From contig JALSLH010000017.1 in assembly GCA_026988435.1 (NCBI GenBank), positions 1 through 64,000 of the forward strand: 64,000 bases of DNA. Direction: 5' to 3'. Position numbers and translations under genes: made by a program. This document shows positions 1 through 9,957 of this stretch, one piece after another; positions within the stretch are counted from its first letter, which is position 1; the number at the start of each line of letters is the position of its first letter. The notes beneath the pieces are model-generated. The model was not told the origin of the DNA. It made no database searches and saw only the letters and a list, made by a program, of their open reading frames with translations. This stretch comes from Methylophaga sp. (GTDB taxonomy: Bacteria > Pseudomonadota > Gammaproteobacteria > Nitrosococcales > Methylophagaceae).

Positions 1-2
1 GC

Positions 3-107
3 TTTATGCTGAATATCATTGCTGGGCTTATCGCTTACTCACTTAAAGACAATAAACCATCGTTGAGAATTACGAGCGAAGAATTTAGTATGATGACTGT
101 TTCTTAA
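3..107 (+). CDS. C-terminal fragment of a probable transposase, truncated by the window edge
   Basis: Open frame 3..107 reads FMLNIIAGLIAYSLKDNKPSLRITSEEFSMMTVS*; the NxxxGLIAYxxxxxKPSL pattern resembles C-termini of DDE transposases. Confidence 0.4.
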   Translation, partial: FMLNIIAGLIAYSLKDNKPSLRITSEEFSMMTVS

Positions 108-138
108 ACAGATCTGAGGTTAGTTAGGATCTTGGACG

Positions 139-163
139 TTGGGAGGCTGTATCAGCCTCCCAA
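139..163. terminator. Strong hairpin downstream of htpX, probable bidirectional terminator
   Basis: TTGGGAGGCTG-TAT-CAGCCTCCCAA, 11-bp perfect stem, followed on the + strand by a T-rich stretch. Confidence 0.6.
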
Positions 164-169
164 CATATT

Positions 170-1105
170 TTAACGTCGAACCACAGCCTCTTCAGAATTA
201 GAGCTGGGTGTAACTGGATTTTCACGTAAAGCCCTGATCCGATCTTCTAAAGGCGGATGGGTCATGGTTAGTTTTTTCAATCCCATCACACCCAGTAACC
301 CGCCATTAATCCCTAATGCTTGCATTTGTGCAGGGAGTTGGGCAGGGCGCTGGAGTGCTTGTAACTTTTCTAATGCGGCTACCATTTTGTCTGTTCCTGC
401 GAGTGAAGCACCACCCGCATCAGCACGGTATTCACGCCAACGGCTAAACCAGCGAACGATAATCGTTGCTAAAAATCCTAGAACAGTTTGAGATATCATA
501 TAAGTAACGCGATAGCCCATACCCCGACCAAAGCCGTAGCCACTATTGCTATAACCACCGCCACGTCGACGATCTACTAATGATGAAATGATTTGGGATA
601 GTACGATAACAAAGGTATTCACTACACCTTGTATCAATGATAATGTCACCATATCGCCATTGGCAACATGACTAATTTCATGGCCTAAAACAGCTTCGGC
701 TTCATCCTTTGTCATGGATTCAAGTAAACCGGTACTAACTGCGACTAGAGAGCTATTTTTATTCGCACCTGTTGCAAATGCATTAGGTGCCGGTGAATCA
801 AAGATAGCGACTTCTGGCATGCCAATGCCCGCTCTTTCTGCTTGAGAAGTCACGATATCGACTAGCCAGCGTTCTGTATCAGTACTTGGTTCGGTAATGA
901 CACGAGCACCAGCAGATCGTTTTGCCATTGTTTTTGACATCAACAATGAAATGAAGGAACCTGCGAAACCCATGACTCCAGCGATAATTAGCATGGGAGT
1001 CCAGTTCATCCCCGGTTGGTTAAGCCCAAAAATGGTGATCAATAAATTTAAAACAAATAAAACGGCTAGGTTTGTAGCTATAAATAATGCAGTTCTGGTG
1101 AACAT
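170..1105 (-). CDS. htpX: Membrane zinc metalloprotease HtpX
   Basis: HEISH zinc motif, N-terminal transmembrane segments, 'EYRADAGGASLAG' M48 motif. Confidence 0.95.
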   Translation of the reverse strand: MFTRTALFIATNLAVLFVLNLLITIFGLNQPGMNWTPMLIIAGVMGFAGSFISLLMSKTMAKRSAGARVITEPSTDTERWLVDIVTSQAERAGIGMPEVAIFDSPAPNAFATGANKNSSLVAVSTGLLESMTKDEAEAVLGHEISHVANGDMVTLSLIQGVVNTFVIVLSQIISSLVDRRRGGGYSNSGYGFGRGMGYRVTYMISQTVLGFLATIIVRWFSRWREYRADAGGASLAGTDKMVAALEKLQALQRPAQLPAQMQALGINGGLLGVMGLKKLTMTHPPLEDRIRALRENPVTPSSNSEEAVVRR

Positions 1106-1194
1106 TAAAGTAAGCTCCTAATTTCAGAGAAATATATATTATTCCTCGCATAATGATTCATTTAATGCAAATTGTACAGAGGAATATGTTTATT

Positions 1195-1333
1195 GAGACC
1201 TTTGCACGAGTCGCCTTTTTCGCCATGCCTGCGTTAAAAATAGTTTCAAAATGCTCATTTACACCAGTAAACTGCGCTTTTTCAACTATTTTTGCCTTGT
1301 CCTGACAAAAAATACTTATCGTGCAAAGGTCTC
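1195..1333. mobile_element. 139-bp MITE-like element with 15-bp perfect terminal inverted repeats and a 5-bp direct repeat flank
   Basis: GAGACCTTTGCACGA ... TCGTGCAAAGGTCTC termini; TTATT immediately outside each end (1190-1194 and 1334-1338); no coding capacity. Confidence 0.8.
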
Positions 1334-2163
1334 TTATTGAATTTTATTAATAATATAATCTAGCCAACGGTAAGGAAGAATTCGTTTTAAAAATGCGAAT
1401 AGGTAGGTCGGGAATGTAACATAATATCGGATCTTTGGTCGTTTACTTTCAAGGGCGTGAATAAGTTTTTTAACAACGGCTTCAGCGGGTAACGTGAAAG
1501 GCACTGCTGCACCTTGCTTGGTTAAACGAGCTTCCATAGCAAGGTAGGTTTCTTTGTGAAGACTTTTATCTCGGTCAATATGCTGTTTATATTTTTCAAA
1601 TGAATTCTTACGAAAGTCACTTAAGATAGGACCCGGTTCAATAAGGCTAATATGAATATTAGATCCTTTGAGTTCGAGTCTTAAGGTATCAACCAATCCT
1701 TCAAGGGCAAATTTACTGGCATTATATGCACCGCGATAAGACATTGAAATAAGACCAAGGACAGAACTATTGTATATGATTCGTCCATTACCTTGTTTTC
1801 GCATTTGTGCGATGACAAGATTGCTTAATTCGTGGGTGCCAAAAAGATTAGTTTCAAATTGCTGACGAAGTACATCACGAGTTAAATCTTCTACAGCACC
1901 GGGTTGGCCGTATGCTGCATTATTAAATAATGCAGCAATTTGACCCTCAAAATGATCAAGTGTGAATTGAATCGCTTGCTGAATTGAAGTGCTACTATTC
2001 AGATCAAGTAATGTAGTTGTTATGCCTAAGGCTTGGAGAGAAATCGCATCTTTATCGTTACGTACTGTGGCTATAACGTTATAGCCTCGTTGATGTAACA
2101 TCTTTGCGGCACAATAGCCGATACCGCTAGAGCAACCGGTAATTAGTACATTTTCTGGGGCAT
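1334..2163 (-). pseudogene. Short-chain dehydrogenase/reductase; probable true N-terminus lies upstream of the ORF-track start and is interrupted by an apparent 1-nt frameshift
   Basis: ORF 1334..2101 has the YNASK active-site motif but starts after the Rossmann TGxxxGIG. Upstream codons read ENVLITGCSSGIGYCAAK with no NTG start before a TAG at 2183-2185. ATG at 2163 reads MPQK then needs one extra A to continue NVLITG. Confidence 0.7.
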
Positions 2164-2174
2164 TGATTGGGATA

Positions 2175-4418
2175 TTAACTATCTACTGTTTCCATCATCG
2201 ATGCTAATGCGCGGTCCATTAACTGTGTCGATTGATCAATCACAAGGATTTTACCTTGTTGGTACCAACTAGCTAATTCGGTGATCGCAATATCTGCTGC
2301 TTTAGTACCTTGATAAGTAACAAATAGGCAGCGGCCGGTTAGATTACTGCGCCACGAGAATTTGATGCGTTGTGGTGCCTTACCGTTATCGTCTGCTACC
2401 TCTAGCCATGTTCCTACACTGAGCTGCTTGGCTTTATCCATTGCTTCTTTATCAGATAGAACTTTCTTCTTCTCATCTAAATCAGGCAAGGTTTCTAAGT
2501 CAGGTTTGCTTGAAGGTGCAACTAAAGATAATTTATCAATATCTTGCAATTCATCTTCAGCGATAGCCGCCCCATTCATGCATTGAATATGACATTGTTG
2601 TAGATCTTTAAATAAGGCTGTGATCTTATGTTGATTAAAGGAAGCGCCGCTTAAACCTTCACGCAGCGATTTCAACATCCCCGGAATGATTTCTAATAGT
2701 TTTTTACGATCATCTTCATCAGGTTTAGGACTAACGCTCCACAGAAGTTGCTGGATTAATTCGATTGATTTTCTCCATTCATCACTGTCTTTGCCTTTTT
2801 GTAATAAGCGGAGTTTAAGCACATGTTTCCAAGCATCTTCGATAAGCGAAATTACAACCTTCGGAAGATGTTCGTGTTGTGATAATTGTTGGTTAATTAC
2901 AGTATCAACTTCTTGTTGTGCTGCGATTAATTTTTCTTGACCTTCATTTGCTTGCACAATACGTTGTTCAGCGGCTTGACTACTTTTGTTTAACTGGCTA
3001 ATAAACTCATTAAATTGAGTATTTAGATCAAGAAATAACTGGGTATCAGTATCAAATTCAAGCAGAATGGTATCGACAATCGATTCAATTCTAGTTTGAA
3101 GCTTATCTTGTTGTGTGCTTTGTTGTTCACTCCATCCCGTCGATGATTTTGCTAGATTGTTTAAGAGTCGGCGAGCAGGATGACTTTTTTTGCTGAAAAC
3201 ATCTTTATCGCTGAGAGCGATTTTTAATAGAGGAATTTGTAAGCGAGCAAGTACAGCACGAATAGGTGCAGGGATAGATTGATCATCTAAGATAAATTCA
3301 AACAATAAATCAATAAGATCCATTGCATCTTCGTCGAGACGGCTGACAGTTTGTTGTACTTTAGTACCATCTTGCTGAGTGATCAAAAGACTGTCCATCA
3401 AAACCTGACGAATATCAGGGAGATGGGCTGAACCATCGGCATCAAAAGAAACTTGGCTTACTGGACGTTGTTGCAAACCTGAGAGAGCCGTTAATACTGT
3501 TGAGTGTTCTGCTACAGGTGCAGAGCGACCACCGTAACTTGGTTGGTTGCCGTGAGGCTTATTTAAAAATTGACGCAGCCCTTCAAAGAAGTGTGAAGGA
3601 TCGGCTATAGGTTGGTCATCAGTAATGTCATTAAGGTCTATATCAGCTAACTCATTAATGGCATTTGGTACGGTTTGATTAGTATTTTCTGTTTTAGGCT
3701 TTTTCTTTTCTAAGTTAGGTAATACACCTTGTTTAATCAAGTTTTCATTTAATTGGACGCATAATTTCCCAAGCTCAGCAACAGCATGTTTTTCAAACTG
3801 TTTATAAGCCACTAACTTTATTTCTATATTTGATGAGAGTGGCGCAATCACATCTTTAATATGACCGGCAACACGTTCAGGATTTAGCGGGTTGTCATCA
3901 ATATTTTTGATATTTAGTGCGTTTGCAAACCGCTGGTCTAAATTAGTCATATCATGACCAAACAGGCTTTCACTTTTCATTGCAATGCGGTTTACGGCGA
4001 TATCTTCCTCTAAAGACTCATTATCAAGGATCGATAATTCTAAGTTTGCTGAGGACGCAGAATCTTTATTTGAATTTCCATTTTTTGCCAATGCTGATGA
4101 TGAGCAAAACGCATCAAAATCATCTAAAACAAGCTGAGTGAAATCTTTTTTAAGCTTGTCCTGATTGATTCGGAATTGGCGCATAGCAACAAAAAACTCT
4201 TCTTGTTCCTGATTTGATTCCGCTTTATCTGCAAGTTTAAAAAGAATATCATCTAAATCATTTAAAAAAACGAAGCAATTAGGTAAAGAATTTGCAATAA
4301 TTGGGCGACACGACTTTAGTGCTTTGCTATTAAAGCTTGATTTTGTTGACGCCATTTCATTCGTTGACCCAAAAGAAATAATATTATTAGTAGCCATAAT
4401 TTTGTTCCTCATCTTCAC
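2175..4418 (-). CDS. DUF1631-family protein
   Basis: 747 aa; C-terminal 'WLEVADDNGKAPQRIKFSWRSNLTGRCLFVTYQGTK' is typical of DUF1631. The likely start is the internal Met of MATNN. Confidence 0.75.
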   Translation of the reverse strand: MKMRNKIMATNNIISFGSTNEMASTKSSFNSKALKSCRPIIANSLPNCFVFLNDLDDILFKLADKAESNQEQEEFFVAMRQFRINQDKLKKDFTQLVLDDFDAFCSSSALAKNGNSNKDSASSANLELSILDNESLEEDIAVNRIAMKSESLFGHDMTNLDQRFANALNIKNIDDNPLNPERVAGHIKDVIAPLSSNIEIKLVAYKQFEKHAVAELGKLCVQLNENLIKQGVLPNLEKKKPKTENTNQTVPNAINELADIDLNDITDDQPIADPSHFFEGLRQFLNKPHGNQPSYGGRSAPVAEHSTVLTALSGLQQRPVSQVSFDADGSAHLPDIRQVLMDSLLITQQDGTKVQQTVSRLDEDAMDLIDLLFEFILDDQSIPAPIRAVLARLQIPLLKIALSDKDVFSKKSHPARRLLNNLAKSSTGWSEQQSTQQDKLQTRIESIVDTILLEFDTDTQLFLDLNTQFNEFISQLNKSSQAAEQRIVQANEGQEKLIAAQQEVDTVINQQLSQHEHLPKVVISLIEDAWKHVLKLRLLQKGKDSDEWRKSIELIQQLLWSVSPKPDEDDRKKLLEIIPGMLKSLREGLSGASFNQHKITALFKDLQQCHIQCMNGAAIAEDELQDIDKLSLVAPSSKPDLETLPDLDEKKKVLSDKEAMDKAKQLSVGTWLEVADDNGKAPQRIKFSWRSNLTGRCLFVTYQGTKAADIAITELASWYQQGKILVIDQSTQLMDRALASMMETVDS

Positions 4419-4565
4419 CGTAGATTAAATTCTTAGGTGAGACCTCCCTTGATAGTAAGGAATATACCATATTATGAGGATAAAAATGTGAAAGACAGCT
4501 ACTTATTCGAAGATAGACCAAAAAAATTTGAATTATATTGAACTGTCACGGGTAAAAGACAAACA

Positions 4566-5402
4566 ATGAGTATGACTAAAAATATTGCGCCAGAAGATTA
4601 TAGGAAATTTAAAGGTTTCTTAGAAAAAGCCTGTGGTATTACTTTGGGAGAAGGCAAGCAATATTTAATCGTTAGTCGGTTGACCAAGCTATTACGAAAT
4701 GAAGGTGTTTCTTCTGTTTCTGAGTTATTAACTGCTATTGAGTTGGGTCAACCTCAATATTTACGAGACTTTGTTATTGACGCGATGACAACGAATGAAA
4801 CATCGTGGTTTCGCGATCGCAGTCCTTTTGAAGCGTTAGCAACAGATGTTTTTCCCTTGTGGGATAAAGAGAAAAAACGCCAGTGTAAAATTTGGTCGGC
4901 GGCCTGTTCTTCTGGTCAAGAGCCATACACAATAAGCATTGCATTGAGCGAATATAAAGCTATAACGACAGTAACGACTCTAAACTCGGCGAGTATCATC
5001 GCTACGGATATTTCAGCCAGTATGCTACAAGAGGCGAAGCAAGCAGAATATGATGAAAACATAGTGGGGCGTGGAATATCTTCGAAACGAAAGCAGCAAT
5101 TCTTCAAGCAAAATGGCGGACGATGGATTGTGGCTGATGACATTAGAAAGAGGGTTAGTTTTAAAGAGCAAAACTTACTCTCAAGCTACGATTCATTGGG
5201 TAAGTTTGATATTATTTTTTGTCGAAATGTATTGATATATTTTGCAGCAGAACGTAAAACTGACATTCTTAACCGAATGGCTCGGGCATTGAACCCAGGA
5301 GGCTTTCTGTTTTTGGGAGCCTCTGAAACGGTTATGGGCTATTCTGATGCCTTTGAAATGAAACGTAGTGCTTCAGGTGTTTATTATCGTCTGAAAGACT
5401 AG
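4566..5402 (+). CDS. cheR: CheR-type protein-glutamate methyltransferase (first of two)
   Basis: 'TTNETSWFRD', 'WSAACSSGQEPYTISI', 'DIIFCRNVLIYF' CheR motifs. Confidence 0.92.
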   Translation: MSMTKNIAPEDYRKFKGFLEKACGITLGEGKQYLIVSRLTKLLRNEGVSSVSELLTAIELGQPQYLRDFVIDAMTTNETSWFRDRSPFEALATDVFPLWDKEKKRQCKIWSAACSSGQEPYTISIALSEYKAITTVTTLNSASIIATDISASMLQEAKQAEYDENIVGRGISSKRKQQFFKQNGGRWIVADDIRKRVSFKEQNLLSSYDSLGKFDIIFCRNVLIYFAAERKTDILNRMARALNPGGFLFLGASETVMGYSDAFEMKRSASGVYYRLKD

Positions 5403-6058
5403 GCTGGCGGTAACTCGTGAATATCTCCATCGGACGTTTCATCTGTAAACGGCGGTGGTGGTTCGCATAAGCCTAACCAGCTTCCAATGCGTTGCAATAA
5501 ACGTTTGATTAGACGCCAGAGGCGAGGTAATAACCAAATCATTAATGCGATAAAAAGGATAAGTCCAATTATAAATAATACAGGATGATGTAGTGCTGTC
5601 CATAAGCCGCCAATAACCAGTAGATCTTCACTAATTGATGCTGTCCAGTTGGTAACAGGTTCTGGTGAAGTATTTATCAATAAACGAGTGCCTGCTTTTG
5701 TGGCATGACTACCGGTAGCCAATGTGCCGCCCAATAATGCTGAAGTAAGTGCAACTGCAGGGGTAACATCACCAATAGCGCTTGCAGCCAACATTGCACC
5801 CGCGGGTATACGGATAAATGTATGAATTGCATCCCAAGCTGAATCTAGCCCTGGCACCTTGTCGGCAAAAAACTCAATACAATACATCAAGCCTGCGGCG
5901 GTCATTACCATTGGATTTGACAGTACATTTAATTCGGTAGGCAGAGCCATATTGCCTGTTGCACCCATATAACCCAGCATGAAAAGGGTGGCATAAAGAT
6001 TGATACCGCTTGCCCATGCCGCGCCCATGCTTAAGGCAATAATACTGACAGCGTCCAT
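5399..6058 (-). CDS. DUF4126 family membrane protein
   Basis: 'LSMGAAWASGINLYATLFMLGYMG' N-terminus and multiple hydrophobic segments. Confidence 0.75.
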   Translation of the reverse strand: MDAVSIIALSMGAAWASGINLYATLFMLGYMGATGNMALPTELNVLSNPMVMTAAGLMYCIEFFADKVPGLDSAWDAIHTFIRIPAGAMLAASAIGDVTPAVALTSALLGGTLATGSHATKAGTRLLINTSPEPVTNWTASISEDLLVIGGLWTALHHPVLFIIGLILFIALMIWLLPRLWRLIKRLLQRIGSWLGLCEPPPPFTDETSDGDIHELPPA

Positions 6059-6078
6059 GTGTTTTCTCCAATTTGTTA

Positions 6079-6138
6079 ATACCCGTGACCATCCATTATG
6101 CGCACTAAAAAACCGCAGATTATAATGATAACGGGTAT
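6079..6138. repeat. Imperfect palindrome, degenerate copy of the ATACCCGTGACCATTCAATCTG inverted-repeat family
   Basis: ATACCCGTGACCATCCATTATGCG ... CGCAGATTATAATGATAACGGGTAT, located between divergent genes. Confidence 0.6.
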
Positions 6139-6174
6139 AGTAAGCGATTCGAATAACTATATTGACTGTGTGGA

Positions 6175-6933
6175 ATGATAAGCCGAACTGAATGTTTATC
6201 CTATCTTGAGACTATTTTAGAGCCGGACAAGTTCCAAGATTACTGTCCTAATGGCTTGCAGGTTGCGGGTCGCGAGCATATAAGCACGCTTGTCACAGGC
6301 GTGACAGCAAGCCAGGATTTGCTGGATGCTGCGCTTGATCTTGAAGCCGATACCATTCTTGTTCATCATGGTTATTTTTGGCGGGGTGAAGATCCGCGAG
6401 TTGTGGGAATAAAACAAAGGCGATTAAAGCAGTTATTAATGAATGACATTAATCTGATCGCCTATCATTTACCGCTTGATGCGCATGCTGTGATGGGAAA
6501 TAATGCACAACTAGCTAAGCTGCTCGAGATTGACATTCAAGATAGTATTCCAGGAACAGGGGAGCCTAATCTTGCATGGTATGGCTATTTGAAATCACCC
6601 GTAACAGCACAAGAATTTGCAGATAAGATTTCTCGAGCTCTACAACGAAGTCCTTTATTTATTGAGGGCCATGGTCGGCAGATTAAAAGCATTGGCTGGT
6701 GTGGCGGGGCTGCGCAAGCTTATATTGAACAGGCCGCCGCGTTAGGTTTAGATGCATTTATAAGTGGTGAGATTTCTGAACAAACAGTGCACTTAGCACG
6801 CGAGTTAGGCATTCACTATTTTGCAGCCGGTCACCATGCTACTGAACGCTACGGTGTGCAGGCTTTAGGGAAGCATTTAGCAGAAAAATTTGATTTGCAG
6901 CATCAGTTTATTGATATTGATAATCCAGCCTAA
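6175..6933 (+). CDS. Nif3-like dinuclear metal center protein (YbgI family)
   Basis: 'VHHGYFWRGEDPRV', 'AYHLPLDAHAVMGNN', 'GEISEQTVHLARELGIHYFAAGHHATERYGVQAL'. Confidence 0.92.
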   Translation: MISRTECLSYLETILEPDKFQDYCPNGLQVAGREHISTLVTGVTASQDLLDAALDLEADTILVHHGYFWRGEDPRVVGIKQRRLKQLLMNDINLIAYHLPLDAHAVMGNNAQLAKLLEIDIQDSIPGTGEPNLAWYGYLKSPVTAQEFADKISRALQRSPLFIEGHGRQIKSIGWCGGAAQAYIEQAAALGLDAFISGEISEQTVHLARELGIHYFAAGHHATERYGVQALGKHLAEKFDLQHQFIDIDNPA

Positions 6934-6941
6934 AGAAATGA

Positions 6942-8288
6942 GTGAAAAGCACAATGATTGACTTAATAGCTAAAATAAAAATATTTTTCTCAGTGAGTTT
7001 ATGGCAAGACGTTCCTGTAAAGACTGGGGTGCTCTGGCGATGGGTAATTAATATTTTACGTGTGAGTTATATCGTTATTCGTGAACTGACCACTGGTGAG
7101 CTTAATTTGCGAGCAATGAGCCTAGTGTTTACGACGCTATTATCATTGGTTCCTCTGATTGCCGTTGCCTTTTCAGTATTAAAAGCATTTGGTGTTCATA
7201 ACAAAATTGAACCTGTTTTACTCAGTGCGTTAGAGCCATTAGGGCCGAAAGGACCTGAAATTACAGCAAATATTATTGGATTTGTACACAATGTAGATGT
7301 GAAAGTGCTGGGTTCATTGGGTGTGGCAATGTTGTTTTACACTATCATAGCCTTGATTCAAAAAATCGAAAATGCCTTTAATTTTGTTTGGCGAGTAAAA
7401 AAATCGAGGACATTAGCTCGCCGGTTTACGGATTATCTTAGTGTGGTCATGATTGGACCTGTCTTGGTCTTTAGTGCATTGGGCCTTGCTGCAACGGTCT
7501 TGAATCATGATATTGTGCAACAGATACAGGCAATAGAGCCTTTTGGTACTTTAATTCTTTATATTAGTAAAATCGCCCCCTATTTAATGATTATTTTGGC
7601 GTTTACATTTTTATATAAATTTATACCTAATACTCAAGTTCAATTTGGCCCCGCTTTAATTGGGGCTATTGTGGCCGGTGTATTATGGGTTACATTGGGT
7701 AAATTATTTGCTTCTTTTGTGGTTTCATCCTCCAATTACACGGCTATTTACTCAAGTTTTGCTATTTTGTTCTTTTTTATGCTTTGGCTGTATTTGGCGT
7801 GGTTTATCCTGCTGACAGGATCTCAGGTTGCTTATTATCTACAGCATCCAAAACTTGTGCGTTTTGGTGGTCAAGATTACAGTTTGAGCCCGCGTTTACG
7901 TGACAAGGAAGGGCTCTGGCTAATGACGGTTATAGCGAAACAGTTTTATTTACAAAAGCCAGCACTAAACGTACAAGAATTAGAGGTTCAAACAGGATTG
8001 GCTGGAGATTTGACACAAGATTTGCTTTCTATTTTAGAGCAAGGCAAGTTAATTGTTGAACTTGATGGTGATATTCCGCGTTATCAACCCGCACAAGATA
8101 TAGCTAAAATACAGGTGAAGACAATATTGAATACGCTACGCATCGCGGAAGAATCTAATATAACGGTAACAACACGACAAGTAGGAAGTGCAGTTGAACA
8201 GTTATTACAAAAGCTCAATGATGCGCAAGAGAAGATGTTGGCAGATTTAGATTTGCGTGAGTTAGTTATGGAAGAGTTAGCGAAATGA
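6942..8288 (+). CDS. YihY/virulence-factor BrkB family inner membrane protein
   Basis: 'RAMSLVFTTLLSLVPLIAVAFSVLKAFG', multiple TM segments; GTG start at 6942 or ATG at 6954. Confidence 0.9.
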   Translation: MKSTMIDLIAKIKIFFSVSLWQDVPVKTGVLWRWVINILRVSYIVIRELTTGELNLRAMSLVFTTLLSLVPLIAVAFSVLKAFGVHNKIEPVLLSALEPLGPKGPEITANIIGFVHNVDVKVLGSLGVAMLFYTIIALIQKIENAFNFVWRVKKSRTLARRFTDYLSVVMIGPVLVFSALGLAATVLNHDIVQQIQAIEPFGTLILYISKIAPYLMIILAFTFLYKFIPNTQVQFGPALIGAIVAGVLWVTLGKLFASFVVSSSNYTAIYSSFAILFFFMLWLYLAWFILLTGSQVAYYLQHPKLVRFGGQDYSLSPRLRDKEGLWLMTVIAKQFYLQKPALNVQELEVQTGLAGDLTQDLLSILEQGKLIVELDGDIPRYQPAQDIAKIQVKTILNTLRIAEESNITVTTRQVGSAVEQLLQKLNDAQEKMLADLDLRELVMEELAK

Positions 8289-9496
8289 CCGAAAATGTAT
8301 TGCACAATAAAAAGATTGTTTTAGGGGTGACAGGGAGTATTGCGGCCTATAAATCAGCTGATCTAGTACGCCGTTTACGTGAAAAAGGAGTGGATGTTCG
8401 CGTAGTGATGACAAAAGCGGCATGTGAATTTATTACACCACTTACGCTACAAACATTAAGTGGCCATCCTGTTGCGATTGAACTATTAGATGCGGACGAA
8501 GAAGCGGCGATGGGTCATATCAAATTAGCGCGCTGGGCTGACTGGATTCTGATCGCACCAGCAACCGCCGATACCATTGCTCGATTAGCTGGTGGTCGTG
8601 CAGATGACCTGCTTACGGCTCTCTGTAGTGCTAGTGAGTCCCCACTTGCAATTGCGCCAGCAATGAATAATAAAATGTGGCAGAATGAAGCAACACAGAA
8701 TAATATACGACAATTAAGGTCACAAAGTGCCCAGATTTTAGGACCAGCCAGTGGCGATCAAGCATGTGGAGAACAAGGGGAAGGGCGATTATTAGAGCCT
8801 AATGACATTGTGCAAGCATTAGAACGGTTGGTTGTTCCTGCACAACTTCAAGGGAAGCATGTTGTTATTACTGCAGGGCCAACGTATGAGCCGATCGACC
8901 CCGTACGCTTTATAGGTAATAGAAGTTCGGGAAAAATGGGGTTTGCAGTGGCGGTGGCTGCAGCTGAGGCAGGAGCGGATGTTACCTTGATTTCAGGGCC
9001 GGTAAATTTGCCGACGCCGACAGGTGTTCATCGTATTGATGTGGAAACGGCACAGCAAATGCATGACAAGGTAATGGAGTATGCACTGCACTGTGATTTA
9101 TTCATTGCTTGTGCTGCGGTGGCTGATTTTCGACCACAGCCTTTAGAACAAAAAATTAAGAAAATGGGGAAGCAGGAGTTACAGTTAACGTTGACACCCA
9201 CTTTGGATATTGTGTCAGCTGTTGCAAGTGGGGACCAGCCCCCTTTTGTTGTTGGGTTTGCGGCGGAGACAAACTCTGTTGAGACTTATGCAAAGGACAA
9301 GCTGAAAAGAAAAGGTTTAGATATGGTCGCAGCAAACCAAGTAGGTGATGGTGTTGGGTTTGCAGTAGATGAAAATGAATTACAGGTTTTTTGGGAATCG
9401 GGTTCTCAATCATTAGCAATGGCACCAAAAAGTCAGCTAGCACGAGATTTAATGACACTTATTATTGAGCGATATAATGCAAAAGATACAACTTAA
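8285..9496 (+). CDS. coaBC: Bifunctional phosphopantothenoylcysteine decarboxylase / phosphopantothenate-cysteine ligase
   Basis: '[20 protein letters not shown]', 'APAMNNKMW', '[25 protein letters not shown]'. Confidence 0.96.
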   Translation: MTENVLHNKKIVLGVTGSIAAYKSADLVRRLREKGVDVRVVMTKAACEFITPLTLQTLSGHPVAIELLDADEEAAMGHIKLARWADWILIAPATADTIARLAGGRADDLLTALCSASESPLAIAPAMNNKMWQNEATQNNIRQLRSQSAQILGPASGDQACGEQGEGRLLEPNDIVQALERLVVPAQLQGKHVVITAGPTYEPIDPVRFIGNRSSGKMGFAVAVAAAEAGADVTLISGPVNLPTPTGVHRIDVETAQQMHDKVMEYALHCDLFIACAAVADFRPQPLEQKIKKMGKQELQLTLTPTLDIVSAVASGDQPPFVVGFAAETNSVETYAKDKLKRKGLDMVAANQVGDGVGFAVDENELQVFWESGSQSLAMAPKSQLARDLMTLIIERYNAKDTT

Positions 9497-9932
9497 ACTG
9501 CTTGACTCAAGATTGGGCGATACGATTGAACTACCCAATTATGCAACATCAGGCTCGGCAGGATTAGATTTGCGTGCTTGCTTAGATGGCAATATAACAA
9601 TAGCTGCAGGTGAAACCGTATTAATTCCAACAGGCTTGGCTATTCATATAGATGATCCTTCTCTTGCGGCAGTTTTATTGCCCCGCTCAGGTTTAGGGCA
9701 TAAACATGGCATTGTGCTGGGTAACTTAGTAGGGCTCATTGATAGCGATTATCAAGGGCAAGTATTTGTATCATGTTGGAATCGCAGTCAAACTGCATTT
9801 GATATTGCTATAGGTGAACGTATTGCTCAAATGGTATTTGTACCTGTAGCACAAGTTGAATTTGAACAGGTAGAAGAATTTAGTAGTTCAGAACGGGGAA
9901 GTGGTGGTTTTGGACATACAGGAAGAAGCTAA
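9477..9932 (+). CDS. dut: dUTP diphosphatase
   Basis: 'GSAGLDLRA', '[29 protein letters not shown]', '[10 protein letters not shown]' C-terminal motif; start at MQKIQLK. Confidence 0.96.
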   Translation: MQKIQLKLLDSRLGDTIELPNYATSGSAGLDLRACLDGNITIAAGETVLIPTGLAIHIDDPSLAAVLLPRSGLGHKHGIVLGNLVGLIDSDYQGQVFVSCWNRSQTAFDIAIGERIAQMVFVPVAQVEFEQVEEFSSSERGSGGFGHTGRS

Positions 9933-9957
9933 TATTTATATTTTTTAAGGAGTTGCT

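Noticed and set aside
264-1121. Plus-strand ORFs 264..491 and 897..1121
   Set aside because: Antisense to htpX, whose protein is well conserved; composition looks like a shadow ORF.
5874-6092. Minus-strand ORF 5874..6092
   Set aside because: Out-of-frame overlap with the DUF4126 gene start and the palindromic repeat.
9156-9458. Minus-strand 100-aa ORF within coaBC
   Set aside because: Antisense to a conserved enzyme, no family resemblance.
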